From the NCBI GenBank assembly GCA_047618505.1, contig JBLHLB010000024.1, positions 1 to 23,216 on the forward strand: a stretch of DNA of 23,216 bases. The letters run 5' to 3'. Below the pieces are notes generated by a model, which saw only the letters and a list, made by a program, of their open reading frames with translations, had not been told where the DNA came from and did not search any database. Origin of the DNA: JBLHLB01 sp047618505. Its GTDB lineage: Bacteria > Planctomycetota > UBA1135 > GCA-002686595. Positions 6,754 through 15,173 of this stretch are shown here, piece after piece; the first letter of the stretch is position 1, and each line of letters starts with the position of its first letter. Made by a program: the position numbers and the translations under genes.

Positions 6754-9558
6754 ATGCCCCGTACTTTCAACCTCGCTTCGAATCTGATCCTTGCCGTCGC
6801 CCTCGGGCTTAGCCTCATTGCCTGTGGAGGGGGAGGCGGCGGTGGTGGAACACCGGCCATCGATGCTGGCACATCCACGGTCACGGCGACGCCCGGCTTC
6901 GGCGCCATCGCCGACGGTACGGACATCGTCGTCATCTCGGCCACTCTGCTGAACACAAAGGGCAACGTGGCCGCAAACCGCGACGTGGTAATCACCGTCA
7001 GCGGAAATTCCAACACCGTTGTCCAAGCCGCCGCGATGAGCGACGCCAACGGTCAAGTTACCGCCACCCTGGTGACCACGGTCGCCGAGGAGAAGACCGT
7101 TACGGTTACGATCGGCACGGGCAACTCCGAAGTCGTCTTGGACTCCACACCGACGGTCGAATTCCTGTGGCCCTCGGCCCAGACATTTTTCGTTCGTTCT
7201 ACGGGCAACGACTCGAACCTAGGTGATTCACCCAACCGCGCCTGGGCGACGATTGGCTTCGCTGCGAGCCAGGTCGTGCCCGGCGACAACGTCTTCATTG
7301 GTGGCGGCACGTACCCTGAGTCGATCACAGTGACGCGCTCTGGAACGATAGGCGACGAAATCTTCTTTGTTGCCGATCGCACAGGCGTGTTCACGGGCGT
7401 GGCCGGTGAAGTTCTGGTCGACGGCGGTGGGGCAGATCACTCTATCCGCGTCAATGGCGCCAGCGACCTGGTCTTCAGCGGCTTAGTCGTGACCGGTGCA
7501 ACGCCCGCCGCCAACGCCGGCGGGGGCTACTCAATCAACGGCGGTGCGACACGTATTTCCTTACTCGACACCCAGGCCTACGGAAACGACCGTGGGATTT
7601 GGATCGACAACGCGACCTCGGTCACGGTCAACGGCCTGATCGCCTCGAACAACAGCGGCGGCGATGGAGAAGGCGTCTCAGTGCGCAGCGCGTCTAACGT
7701 CTCGATCACGAACGCAAAAATCTACAACAACAGCGGCTACGGCCTGCATGTTCGGTCTTCTGTCACAAACGTCACCGTCAATGTCTGCACGTTCTACCTG
7801 AATGGGGACGACCACGTGCGCGCGGACGGCGGCGGTAGTGGAAACACCGGCGTGGTCCGCAACTCGATCTTGACCATGGGCTTGGCCGATGGACTGGACT
7901 TCGCCGCGGGAACGGGCCTCACCCAGCGCAATAACGCCTTCAATTCGAACACAGGGAGCGACTACGTTGTCGGTGGTTCGGGCCAGGCCCTAGCGGATGG
8001 GAGCTTCTCGAGCGATCCTTTGCATGCGGACCCCGATGGCCTCGACAACACCCTTGGGGGTGCCGCCGGCGACGACGACAATTTCAGTGTCGCGGACACG
8101 AGCTTGACGATCGATGCCGGTGACGACGATGCCAAGAACACCACCTTGTCTTTCGGTGGCGGCGCATTGACGGGGGGGACGACACGTACGGACTCTCTCC
8201 TGGATGGCACTCTGCCTGATGGGTCGACGGTCAATCTCGGCTTCCACCTCCTAGCTTCCAGCGATCCCCTGAACTTCATCACCAACGGAGACGGGCGTCT
8301 GTTCTTCGGCCGCGGTAACAACGTGCAAGTCTTTGGGCGCGCTTGGCTGAACGAATCAGAAGTCTGGGAATCGACAACGCTCACGGATCCTGCCATCGCC
8401 ACGGTTAAGTGGGTTCGCAACGAGGTTTCGCCGATCAACTCGCGCGAGGAGCTGCTCGCGATCTTCTCCGACACCGGTACGGAGACAGAGCTTTCCGTAC
8501 GTCTTTGGAACGGTCGTTTCTGGGCGGAGGCCGGGGGCACTACCCCGATCGACAGCCAGATCTTGAGCGCCAACGCCGACCAACGCGCCTTCGACATCGC
8601 CTACGAGCACCTGTCGGGACAACCGATTGTTGTCTACTCCGATAACACCAACAACCCGGTCTATCGGACCTTCACCCTGGGTGTTTGGTCCGAGGAGTTG
8701 CCGGTTTTCAATCCAGGTAGCCCCGGCACCGGGGAAGTCCTTTGGGTGGAACTCGCCAACACCGAGGTTTCCAACGAAATTGCCATGGTCGCCCTGACCA
8801 CGGACGAGAACCTCATCAGTTGTGTTTGGAACGGCAATTCCTGGGACCAAACCACGGCTGAATTGCTCGACACCAGCATCGCCGTCCTGACGGAATCGCG
8901 CGGCTTCGATGTCGCCTACGAGCAATCCAGTGGTGACCTCCTGATCGCCTGGGGCAAGTCCCTGGTGGATGAGCAGCTCGATTACGCGGTGCTGCCTAGT
9001 GGTACCTCCAGCTACGTCTTTAGCGTCGCAAGCTCGATCGACGCCGTCGGCGGAATCGTGCGCATGGCCTCCGAGCCCGGCACAGACCGCATCGTCCTGG
9101 GAGTCTCCGAGGGCATTGTCAGCAACGGCGACGCGGTCGCCGGCATTTGGACCGGCATTGGCTTCAACAACATTGTTGAAGTGGAGCTCAACACCGGTGC
9201 CGACGACGCCAAGGATTGTGAAGTTGCCTGGGTCGGTACGAGCGGAATCGCCATCTTTATCTGGAAGGGCAATGATGGTGGCGGCTCCATCGACTGGGCC
9301 CGCTTCCGTTCAACGGGCTGGCAACTGCAGACCGACGAACCCTTCGCCGGTATCGGCGATATGGAATTCATCCACGCCTCCTCCTTCCCCGGCGATGACC
9401 AAGTCATGGTGTTGCTCTCCGACGAGACGGGTTCGCTCTATGGCATGACCTATGACGGTACGACCTGGACCTTCACCAACTCTGGTGTGGCCCTGGAGTC
9501 GAACCTCAGCGACCTGGGCGCAAGCTCCCAGCCCTTCTCTTTCTCCTTCAAGCCCTGA
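6754..9558 (+). CDS. Large lipoprotein: Ig-like domain, beta-helix and repeated beta domain
   Basis: A 934-aa exported lipoprotein. The signal peptide ends in a lipobox LSLIAC, with the lipidated Cys at residue 24, followed by eight glycines as a tether. Residues of about 35-130 match a bacterial Ig-like (Big-1, invasin-type) domain, ending in SDANGQVTATLVTTVAEEKT-like strands. From about 145 to 500 there is a right-handed parallel beta-helix. It opens with the typical FFVRSTGNDSNLGDSPNRAW segment and has repeated N-rich turns such as NNSGGDGEGVSVRSASNVSI. Residues of about 545-934 contain four diverged beta-rich repeats with WNG-x-W and [AG]FD[IV]AYE-x-x-SG signatures, probably a propeller-like fold. 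Beta-helix lipoproteins often bind or cleave polysaccharide, but I see no catalytic motif and assign no activity. No clear ribosome site precedes the ATG. Confidence 0.88.
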   Translation: MPRTFNLASNLILAVALGLSLIACGGGGGGGGTPAIDAGTSTVTATPGFGAIADGTDIVVISATLLNTKGNVAANRDVVITVSGNSNTVVQAAAMSDANGQVTATLVTTVAEEKTVTVTIGTGNSEVVLDSTPTVEFLWPSAQTFFVRSTGNDSNLGDSPNRAWATIGFAASQVVPGDNVFIGGGTYPESITVTRSGTIGDEIFFVADRTGVFTGVAGEVLVDGGGADHSIRVNGASDLVFSGLVVTGATPAANAGGGYSINGGATRISLLDTQAYGNDRGIWIDNATSVTVNGLIASNNSGGDGEGVSVRSASNVSITNAKIYNNSGYGLHVRSSVTNVTVNVCTFYLNGDDHVRADGGGSGNTGVVRNSILTMGLADGLDFAAGTGLTQRNNAFNSNTGSDYVVGGSGQALADGSFSSDPLHADPDGLDNTLGGAAGDDDNFSVADTSLTIDAGDDDAKNTTLSFGGGALTGGTTRTDSLLDGTLPDGSTVNLGFHLLASSDPLNFITNGDGRLFFGRGNNVQVFGRAWLNESEVWESTTLTDPAIATVKWVRNEVSPINSREELLAIFSDTGTETELSVRLWNGRFWAEAGGTTPIDSQILSANADQRAFDIAYEHLSGQPIVVYSDNTNNPVYRTFTLGVWSEELPVFNPGSPGTGEVLWVELANTEVSNEIAMVALTTDENLISCVWNGNSWDQTTAELLDTSIAVLTESRGFDVAYEQSSGDLLIAWGKSLVDEQLDYAVLPSGTSSYVFSVASSIDAVGGIVRMASEPGTDRIVLGVSEGIVSNGDAVAGIWTGIGFNNIVEVELNTGADDAKDCEVAWVGTSGIAIFIWKGNDGGGSIDWARFRSTGWQLQTDEPFAGIGDMEFIHASSFPGDDQVMVLLSDETGSLYGMTYDGTTWTFTNSGVALESNLSDLGASSQPFSFSFKP

Positions 9559-9583
9559 GGGTCGAGCAGGCCAACGCCGTTTT

Positions 9584-9625
9584 GGGCGTATAACGGGGGG
9601 TCGGTGCGTAACCGCCGCGACGCCC
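9584..9625 (+). terminator. Possible terminator after the large lipoprotein gene
   Basis: Outer arms GGGCGT (9584-9589) and ACGCCC (9620-9625) enclose an inner stem CGGT/ACCG with a 5-nt loop. GTTTTGTTT follows directly. The stem is imperfect, but the T-rich tail and the place 25 nt after the stop codon fit an intrinsic terminator. Confidence 0.4.
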
Positions 9626-9669
9626 GTTTTGTTTGGGCAGTCAGCGACTCCTGCCCTTAGGTTTGCGGC

Positions 9670-10854
9670 ATGGCCCAGCGCTCCCTTGAGCTCCCCTCAC
9701 GCACCCCTTGCTACGGCTGCCAACGCCCCCTTGATCATTGCCTGTGTGCTGAGATCACGCGCGTGGACAATCGAACTCCGATCCTGATTCTTCAGCATCC
9801 ACGGGAGCGGACACATGCCTTTGGGACAGCGCGCCTGGCAGAGCGCAGCCTGACTCAATCCACCGTCCTGGTGGACCACCTCGATGGCTTCATGCGCGAC
9901 CAGAGCCTGGGGCAGCGCCTGGAGGGCTGCGGGCTCCTCTATCCCCACGAGAGCGCAAGAGACCTCGCACAGCTCGCACCCGTGGAGCATCCCAAACAGC
10001 TTGTGGTTCTGGACGGAACCTGGAGTCACGCGCGCGGGATGTATCGGAGCATTGCTGCCCTACGCAAGCTTCCGCACTACACCTTGCCGGCGGGCTTGGT
10101 GAGCGGTTTCAAGATTCGCAAGCAGCCTGCTGAGCATTGTCTCTCGACCCTGGAGGCGATCTACTTCGCCCTCGTGGCATTGGAGCCGGAGACCCCGGGA
10201 CTAGATGGATTGCTACGCCCCTTCGAGGCTATGCAACGCCAGCAGCTCTTGGCCATGCAACCGCGCTCGCCCCGCCGAAAGAAGCCCTCACGACACCGGG
10301 CAAGCCGTAGGCTTCCGGAAGCCTTGATGATCAAGGCTGACTCCCTGGTGGTGGCCTACGGTGAGTCGAGTACGGTTGGCAAGAGCAATAAGCCGCGGCG
10401 ACTTCTGACCTTGGCTGCCGAACGCTTGGGCACCGGAGAACGGCTGCAACTCGTGTTGGATGAGCACGCCCGGCACGAACGTCACCTGCCCTATATGCGC
10501 CTCAACGAGGCGGACCTGCTGAAAGCCGTGGATGAATCGCAACTGCGTTCTGCATGGCTTGATTTTTCTCAACCCGGTGATGTCGTCGCGGCCTGGAGCA
10601 AGGGCACCCTAGACCTCCTCCGAGCGGAGCTGCCGAACATCGGGGATGGTCTGCACGTGAAGGCTGCCTACTTCAACCAGAGGCGTTCGCGTGGATCCCT
10701 GGAGGACATCGTCATTCGGGAAGAACTCCTCTCCGCCCAGGAACTGGCGCATAACCAATCCCAACTGAGCCGCCCCGAGGAACGTCTACAGAGCACCCTA
10801 GCCATGGTCGATTTCCTACGCGCCAGGGGAGCGGCGCAAATCGCCGACAACTAG
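9670..10854 (+). CDS. DTW-domain tRNA-uridine aminocarboxypropyltransferase with extra C-terminal domain
   Basis: Residues of about 1-200 are a DTW domain, the family of E. coli TapT (YfiP). TapT transfers the 3-amino-3-carboxypropyl group of S-adenosylmethionine to a uridine in tRNA (acp3U). Visible marks are the N-terminal cysteine cluster (Cys14, 17, 24, 26 in CYGCQRPLDHCLC), ILILQHPRERTHAFGTARLA, and the signature LDGTWSHARGM with D115, T117 and W118. The FKIRKQP segment and the LSTLEAI helix follow. A basic linker (about 200-218) then leads to about 175 extra residues not present in TapT. They start LMIKADSLVVAYGESS and include YMRLNEADLLKAVDES and GDVVAAWSKGTLDLLRAEL. Their alternating strand/helix look recalls an RNase H-like fold, but clear acidic catalytic sites are missing. 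The CHAT gene follows after 45 bp. The DTW call is secure; the extension is unidentified. Confidence 0.9.
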   Translation: MAQRSLELPSRTPCYGCQRPLDHCLCAEITRVDNRTPILILQHPRERTHAFGTARLAERSLTQSTVLVDHLDGFMRDQSLGQRLEGCGLLYPHESARDLAQLAPVEHPKQLVVLDGTWSHARGMYRSIAALRKLPHYTLPAGLVSGFKIRKQPAEHCLSTLEAIYFALVALEPETPGLDGLLRPFEAMQRQQLLAMQPRSPRRKKPSRHRASRRLPEALMIKADSLVVAYGESSTVGKSNKPRRLLTLAAERLGTGERLQLVLDEHARHERHLPYMRLNEADLLKAVDESQLRSAWLDFSQPGDVVAAWSKGTLDLLRAELPNIGDGLHVKAAYFNQRRSRGSLEDIVIREELLSAQELAHNQSQLSRPEERLQSTLAMVDFLRARGAAQIADN

Positions 10855-10899
10855 CTTCGGGGACGACTCGGGCGGCAAAGGCTCTGTTACAACGGGTCC

Positions 10900-13800
10900 A
10901 TGAAAACGTGGATCACCTGCGCTATCTTGGGCGCCCTAGCGACGCTGGTGCAGGAGTCGATCGAGCCCGCCGAGCCCCTGGAAATCGCGTCCGGACAACG
11001 CGTAACCATTGCCTTCGCCGGGGAAGGAGAGGAGCGTGTTCTGACGTACCGAACCCAGGCTCCCTGCAGTCTCTTTGTCTGGACGCAGTCCGACGAAGTC
11101 GATGTGGAACAAAGCGTGCGGCGTCTTGACACAAACGGCGTCGCGGAGGGCAACTGTGTGAGCGGAGCAGCCCCCGCTTTCATATTCATGGATTGCGCGG
11201 CGGGCGTGAAGTTCGTGATTACTCTGGGCGCCTCCCATGCTGGGAGCGCGGAATTCCAGCTCACTGAAGTGCCTGAATCCGAAGCCACCCGAGTGGCCGA
11301 CGCACATCTCCGGGAAGGACTCGCCGCAGCCAAACAACTACGCGCCAGCGGCGCACATCCCCAGGCCCAGGAACGTTTCCGGACCACTGCGGGAGAATAC
11401 CTAGAGGCCACGGATATTCCGGAAGACCAGCCGACCCTACTCACCAGGGGCGAAGTCGACGCGCTCTGGGACATCGCCATTGCCAGCGGTGAATACGGGG
11501 ATAGGGAATTCAACAGGGACTGCTTTGGGCGCCTCGTGGAAGGCTGCGAGAACTTGCGTCCCCTGCGCAACTTTGAGGCTATTCGCACCCGTTGGTTCTA
11601 CGCCATCGCTCACCGCAACGCCGGCGCGATCGACGAGGCTCAAGAGCAACTCAAGGTCGTGCTCCAGAGGTTGCGCCCCACCTCCCCCCGGGAGGAGTCC
11701 CTTCGGATCAACGCTTTTCGAGAGTTGGGCAAGGCCCTTTCGCAGCTTGGGCGCTACGCAGAGGCGCAGGAGGTCATCCAGGAATTCCTGAGCGACTACT
11801 CCGGTGCCATGGGTCCTACGCACGAAGCGATCCTCGACGGACGCACGACCCTGGCCAACATTAGGCTGGGTCGTAACGACATGGCCGGGGCGCGCTTGAT
11901 CTTCCGCGATGTTCTCCGCGACCTGCGGAGTATCCACCCCGCACTGCACATCAATGTGCTGCGGATGCGGGGAAATCTGGCCAACAGCTTGGCTCAGTTC
12001 GGCAAAGATCGCGCGGCCCTAGATGCCCAACGACAACTTCTGGCGGATCTCGAAAGCGTGTCTGCCCTTGGGGACTCCGCGGAGCTCGATCGCCTCGATT
12101 TAAGCCAACAGGACCTGCTCAACTTCTCCCTGGGGATGCGCCTAAACCTGGCGGTCACCCTGAGCGACCTCGGTCAAATCGAGGAGGCCATCCCCCTCTT
12201 TGAGGAGGTCCTGGCGGAACGTCAACGGCGCCTGCTGGAGGGTCACCCCGACCGCTCCACCGCCCGTAATCTTCTCGCCAACGCCTATGCGCAGCGCGGT
12301 GAATACGAAGAGGCGCTAGTGCTAGCGCTAGCCACCCTCGAGCAATTGAAAGCCACATTGCCCCTTGGGCATCCGCGCATTCTGGGTGTCCGACAAACGG
12401 TGTTGCTTTCCCTCATGGGCCTTGGGCGTGTTGAGGCGCTGGAAGAGCAGGCACTGGACTATGCTCATGGTGCAAGACTACGCCTGCGTGGGGCCTTCAT
12501 GTCCTCGGCGCGCGAGCGCACGTCAGTAGCCCGTGCAACGGCAATTCAGATCAAAGCGCTCCTGGTCATTACAGCGGGCACCTATGACCCACGGCTGAAG
12601 GAGGCCACCCTTGCGCTTGTTGAGGGAGTGCGAGTGATCACTGGGACTTCGCCGCGCTCTTTCGCGAGCGCGACGAATAAGTCGCCCGTCCTACGCCAAC
12701 TCGATGCAAGCATGCAAGCCGAACACGAGCGCCTCGGGGAGATGCTTGCGGCCCGCGCCAGTGGTCAGCCCAGTGGTCAGCAGGAGAGTAACCAGCTGGA
12801 TATCGGAGCGGCTATCGAAGCTCGCGACAGCGCAGAACGAAACTACCTTGCGGAGCTGGCCAAGGAGGGTCTGTGGTACCTGAAGGAGATCGCGCCGGTC
12901 GACATCGCCGCGGCACTCCCCGAGGGCTCCTGTGCCATCAGTTTTTGGCGCACGACCGGCTCCGGCCTCTTGATGCGCGTGCCCGGTGCGTCGGGAGACG
13001 AAGGGGAGTTCTTTGCCCAGGTTCTACGTGCGGATGGACGCATTTCCACCACGCGTTTGGGCGATGGCGGAGAAGTGCTGGCATCGATTCGCAACTGGCG
13101 CGCCGCCATTGGGAAGCCCTTCCCCGGTGACGAGCGCCGGCCTGCAGAATTCGATCCCACAGCCGCCGGTGAAGCCCTGCGCGCCCTGATCCTAGACCCC
13201 GTCCTACCCTTGCTCGGGGACAGTTCACGGATCTATGTTTGCCTCGACGACGAGCTGCACTTGGTGCCCCTCGACGCGTTGCCCCTCGGGGATGGGTTCG
13301 TTGGAGACCGCTTCGATATCAGGCCCCTGAGTTTTCTCTCCGCCCTGGTCAGGCCTGAGCTGACGGCAACCTTGACCGGCGGCTTGCTCGCCGCGGGCGA
13401 TGTGAACTACGGCTCAGAGGAAGAGGCGACTCCCACACCTAAACGAGCTTCCTCCGACGGACTATTTGAAACCCAGTTCGGCGCCCTGCCGCAGTCCGGC
13501 AAGGAAGTCCGCGCAATCGCCGAGTTGCACGACCAGACTTTTGACAGAGATACGGTTCTCTTGCTCGGGGCTGAGGCCACTAAAGAAGCGTTTCTACGCT
13601 TGGCTCCAGGGGTGCGCTATCTGCACCTTGCGACCCACGGCGGTGCGGCTATCGGGCTCGCCTCCCTGCGGCCCGGCGATTCGGTCTCTGAACGCGAAAC
13701 GATCGAAGCCATGGCGCCCCTGAGTCTGTGTGGTGTGGCCTTTGCGAATGCCAATCTCACCGCCGGAGCGGGCGGGATCCTGACCGGTGAAGAGCTCTCT

Positions 13801-14121
13801 GGGTTGGACCTGTCCGGTTGTGAGTTGGCTACCTTCTCGGCCTGTGAAACGAGCGTTGGCCTTCACAGCGCAGGACAGGGATTGGGGTCCCTGCAAGCGG
13901 CGCTGCAGGCCGCCGGCGCACGTACAACCCTGACTTCCCTGTGGAAGGTTGACGACAAGTGGACGCGCGTTCTGATGGTGCATTTCTATCAGCGTCTGTG
14001 GAGCGCGGAGGGCGTGTCTCCGTCGACCGCGCTATGGCAGGCCAAATCTGAACTTCGGCGCCTGCGAGCAGGCTTCCACAATTGGGCTGGCTGGATGCTC
14101 TCGGGCGATCTGGGTTCGTGA
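10900..14121 (+). CDS. Exported TPR-CHAT caspase-like protein
   Basis: A 1073-aa protein with an N-terminal signal-like segment (MKTWITCAILGALATLV). A beta-rich domain of about 25-120 resembles a bacterial pre-peptidase C-terminal (PPC) domain: LEIASGQRVTIAFAGEGEER. TPR-like repeats at about 130-520 include EAQEQLKVVLQRLRP, LRINAFRELGKALSQLGRYA and LANAYAQRGEYEEALVLALA. A C-terminal CHAT domain covers about 670-1073. The caspase-type dyad is intact: His913 in YLHLATHGG and Cys982 in TFSACETSVG. The domain also has the usual ending segment (TTLTSLWKVDD, then AGWMLSGDLGS). CHAT proteins are cysteine peptidases used in signalling, immunity and cell death. An exported form would act in the periplasm or envelope, with the TPRs probably sensing a partner. 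No obvious substrate gene lies beside it. Start ATG at 10900 has no clear ribosome site but suits the signal peptide. Confidence 0.9.
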   Translation: MKTWITCAILGALATLVQESIEPAEPLEIASGQRVTIAFAGEGEERVLTYRTQAPCSLFVWTQSDEVDVEQSVRRLDTNGVAEGNCVSGAAPAFIFMDCAAGVKFVITLGASHAGSAEFQLTEVPESEATRVADAHLREGLAAAKQLRASGAHPQAQERFRTTAGEYLEATDIPEDQPTLLTRGEVDALWDIAIASGEYGDREFNRDCFGRLVEGCENLRPLRNFEAIRTRWFYAIAHRNAGAIDEAQEQLKVVLQRLRPTSPREESLRINAFRELGKALSQLGRYAEAQEVIQEFLSDYSGAMGPTHEAILDGRTTLANIRLGRNDMAGARLIFRDVLRDLRSIHPALHINVLRMRGNLANSLAQFGKDRAALDAQRQLLADLESVSALGDSAELDRLDLSQQDLLNFSLGMRLNLAVTLSDLGQIEEAIPLFEEVLAERQRRLLEGHPDRSTARNLLANAYAQRGEYEEALVLALATLEQLKATLPLGHPRILGVRQTVLLSLMGLGRVEALEEQALDYAHGARLRLRGAFMSSARERTSVARATAIQIKALLVITAGTYDPRLKEATLALVEGVRVITGTSPRSFASATNKSPVLRQLDASMQAEHERLGEMLAARASGQPSGQQESNQLDIGAAIEARDSAERNYLAELAKEGLWYLKEIAPVDIAAALPEGSCAISFWRTTGSGLLMRVPGASGDEGEFFAQVLRADGRISTTRLGDGGEVLASIRNWRAAIGKPFPGDERRPAEFDPTAAGEALRALILDPVLPLLGDSSRIYVCLDDELHLVPLDALPLGDGFVGDRFDIRPLSFLSALVRPELTATLTGGLLAAGDVNYGSEEEATPTPKRASSDGLFETQFGALPQSGKEVRAIAELHDQTFDRDTVLLLGAEATKEAFLRLAPGVRYLHLATHGGAAIGLASLRPGDSVSERETIEAMAPLSLCGVAFANANLTAGAGGILTGEELSGLDLSGCELATFSACETSVGLHSAGQGLGSLQAALQAAGARTTLTSLWKVDDKWTRVLMVHFYQRLWSAEGVSPSTALWQAKSELRRLRAGFHNWAGWMLSGDLGS

Positions 14122-14128
14122 TAGGTAG

Positions 14129-14392
14129 AGCCAAAGGGGTACGGCGCTGGGCGACATCTTCTCCAGTGCGAATTGGTTTGCCGTCGTCCTGCAGGACAAC
14201 CAATTCGCCACGGCCATCGGGGAACCCACCGGCAACGCCCTCTCTTCCTTCGGCGACATTCTGACCTTCTCCCTGCCAGTTACGGGCTGTTCCTTTACCG
14301 CCTCACACAAGCGCTTCAAACGGGCCTTCACATGGGCCGATTCCTCGCGTGATCCAGCGGACACGCTTTCCCCGGACGTCCATGTCTCTTGA
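14129..14392 (+). pseudogene. 3' remnant of an S41-family peptidase gene
   Basis: One open frame directly after the CHAT stop translates to a typical S41 (tail-specific/ClpP-like fold) peptidase C-terminus of about 85 residues. It contains IFSSANWFAVVLQDN, then AIGEPTGNALSSFGDILTF, ASHKRFKRAF and a final DPADTLSPDVHVS. A TAG at 14126-14128 blocks the frame upstream and no start codon is available. The N-terminal two thirds of such an enzyme cannot fit, because the CHAT gene ends at 14121. I read this as the leftover 3' end of a gene whose 5' part was removed by deletion or rearrangement, with the join at about 14122-14140. The match is from memory of the family pattern, not from a search. Confidence 0.7.
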
Positions 14393-14489
14393 CAGGCGAC
14401 GACATCGCGAGTGGAGTCGATCCCATGTGGGGATATCTCGGCGAGCACTAGGTCTTCCTCGGCGTCAAGTCCACTACACACACATCCCC

Positions 14490-15071
14490 ATGAACAAGAC
14501 GCCCCTCTCCCTATTCGCCATTGGGCTCGTCCTGCTTTCTTCGTCATGCAGCGGCACAGGATATTTCGCGCAGCGAGGGAGCGACTTTGCGGACTGTTTC
14601 GTTGGAACGGTTGGGTTTGGGCTAGAGGTCAGCGCGAGTGTTGAGGCGACAGATCTCGCGCACGTCATGGTTGGGGGAGGCCTGCATGTCGAGGCGGGCG
14701 TCATAGGGAGGCGCCGAGGCTCTGCCGCAATGGCGTCACTTGGGCTGCCGGTGGCTCCTTTCCTGGAGAGCGGGATTTTGTACGGCCGCTATGTCTTCAC
14801 AGAGGTTGGCGGTGAATGGCGCCTAGAGGACACACAGGACGAGTGCTACCTCGTCCATGCTCTTGGGCTCGGTCACACGAATCCCGATACGGACCTCTGG
14901 CACGCCTTCGATTTGGAAGTTGCCGCCATGGCCGGAATCGGCGTACGTGTGGGCTTTCGACCGGGAGAGTTCGTTGATTTCCTTACGGGCATCTTCGGTG
15001 CAGACCCGATTGGAGATGATCGCCTTGCGCAACTCGACAGCCCGACACCTCCGCCCGCGGAGGAGCCCTAG
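14490..15071 (+). CDS. Small predicted lipoprotein of unknown function
   Basis: Starting at ATG 14490 gives 193 aa with a good lipoprotein signal: MNKTPLSLFAIGLVLLSSSC, lipobox LSSSC, Cys at residue 20. A longer in-frame reading from 14349 runs through the S41 remnant area and would hide the signal, so I reject it. The mature part starts SGTGYFAQRGSDFADCFVGTVGFG. This RG-x-D-x-x-D start followed by Gly-rich amphipathic strands recalls a group of exported proteins predicted to be small outer-membrane-associated beta proteins. The central part (VGGGLHVEAGVIGRRRGSAA) fits that. The tail is Pro/Glu-rich (SPTPPPAEEP). The function is not known. It sits between the peptidase remnant and the sulfatase-fold gene, all on the same strand. 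Confidence 0.78.
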   Translation: MNKTPLSLFAIGLVLLSSSCSGTGYFAQRGSDFADCFVGTVGFGLEVSASVEATDLAHVMVGGGLHVEAGVIGRRRGSAAMASLGLPVAPFLESGILYGRYVFTEVGGEWRLEDTQDECYLVHALGLGHTNPDTDLWHAFDLEVAAMAGIGVRVGFRPGEFVDFLTGIFGADPIGDDRLAQLDSPTPPPAEEP

Positions 15072-15173
15072 GTGGGTGCGCTTCAACTTCAGTAGGTGAT
15101 CCAGCGAAGCCCCGTGGCTTGTGTAGTAGAGTGCACCCGAGCAGCTGACCGCCCTCGATGGCTGCTTGACACC

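Noticed and set aside
12321..12332. Perfect 12-bp palindrome GCTAGCGCTAGC
   Set aside because: It lies inside the CHAT gene and encodes Ala/Leu repeats of a TPR helix; nothing suggests a regulatory role.
12760..12781. Direct repeat of AGTGGTCAGC
   Set aside because: Two in-frame copies encode SGQ-P-SGQ in a linker; a tiny local duplication without wider meaning.
14032..14547. Long minus-strand open frame across the CHAT gene end and the S41 remnant
   Set aside because: It is antisense to the CHAT domain and to the S41-like frame, shows no domain or signal, and GC-rich DNA yields such frames often.
15096..15173. Upstream GTG start for the sulfatase-fold gene
   Set aside because: It adds 26 residues without any signal or family pattern before an already long N-terminus; a start nearer the hydrophobic lipobox segment is more likely.
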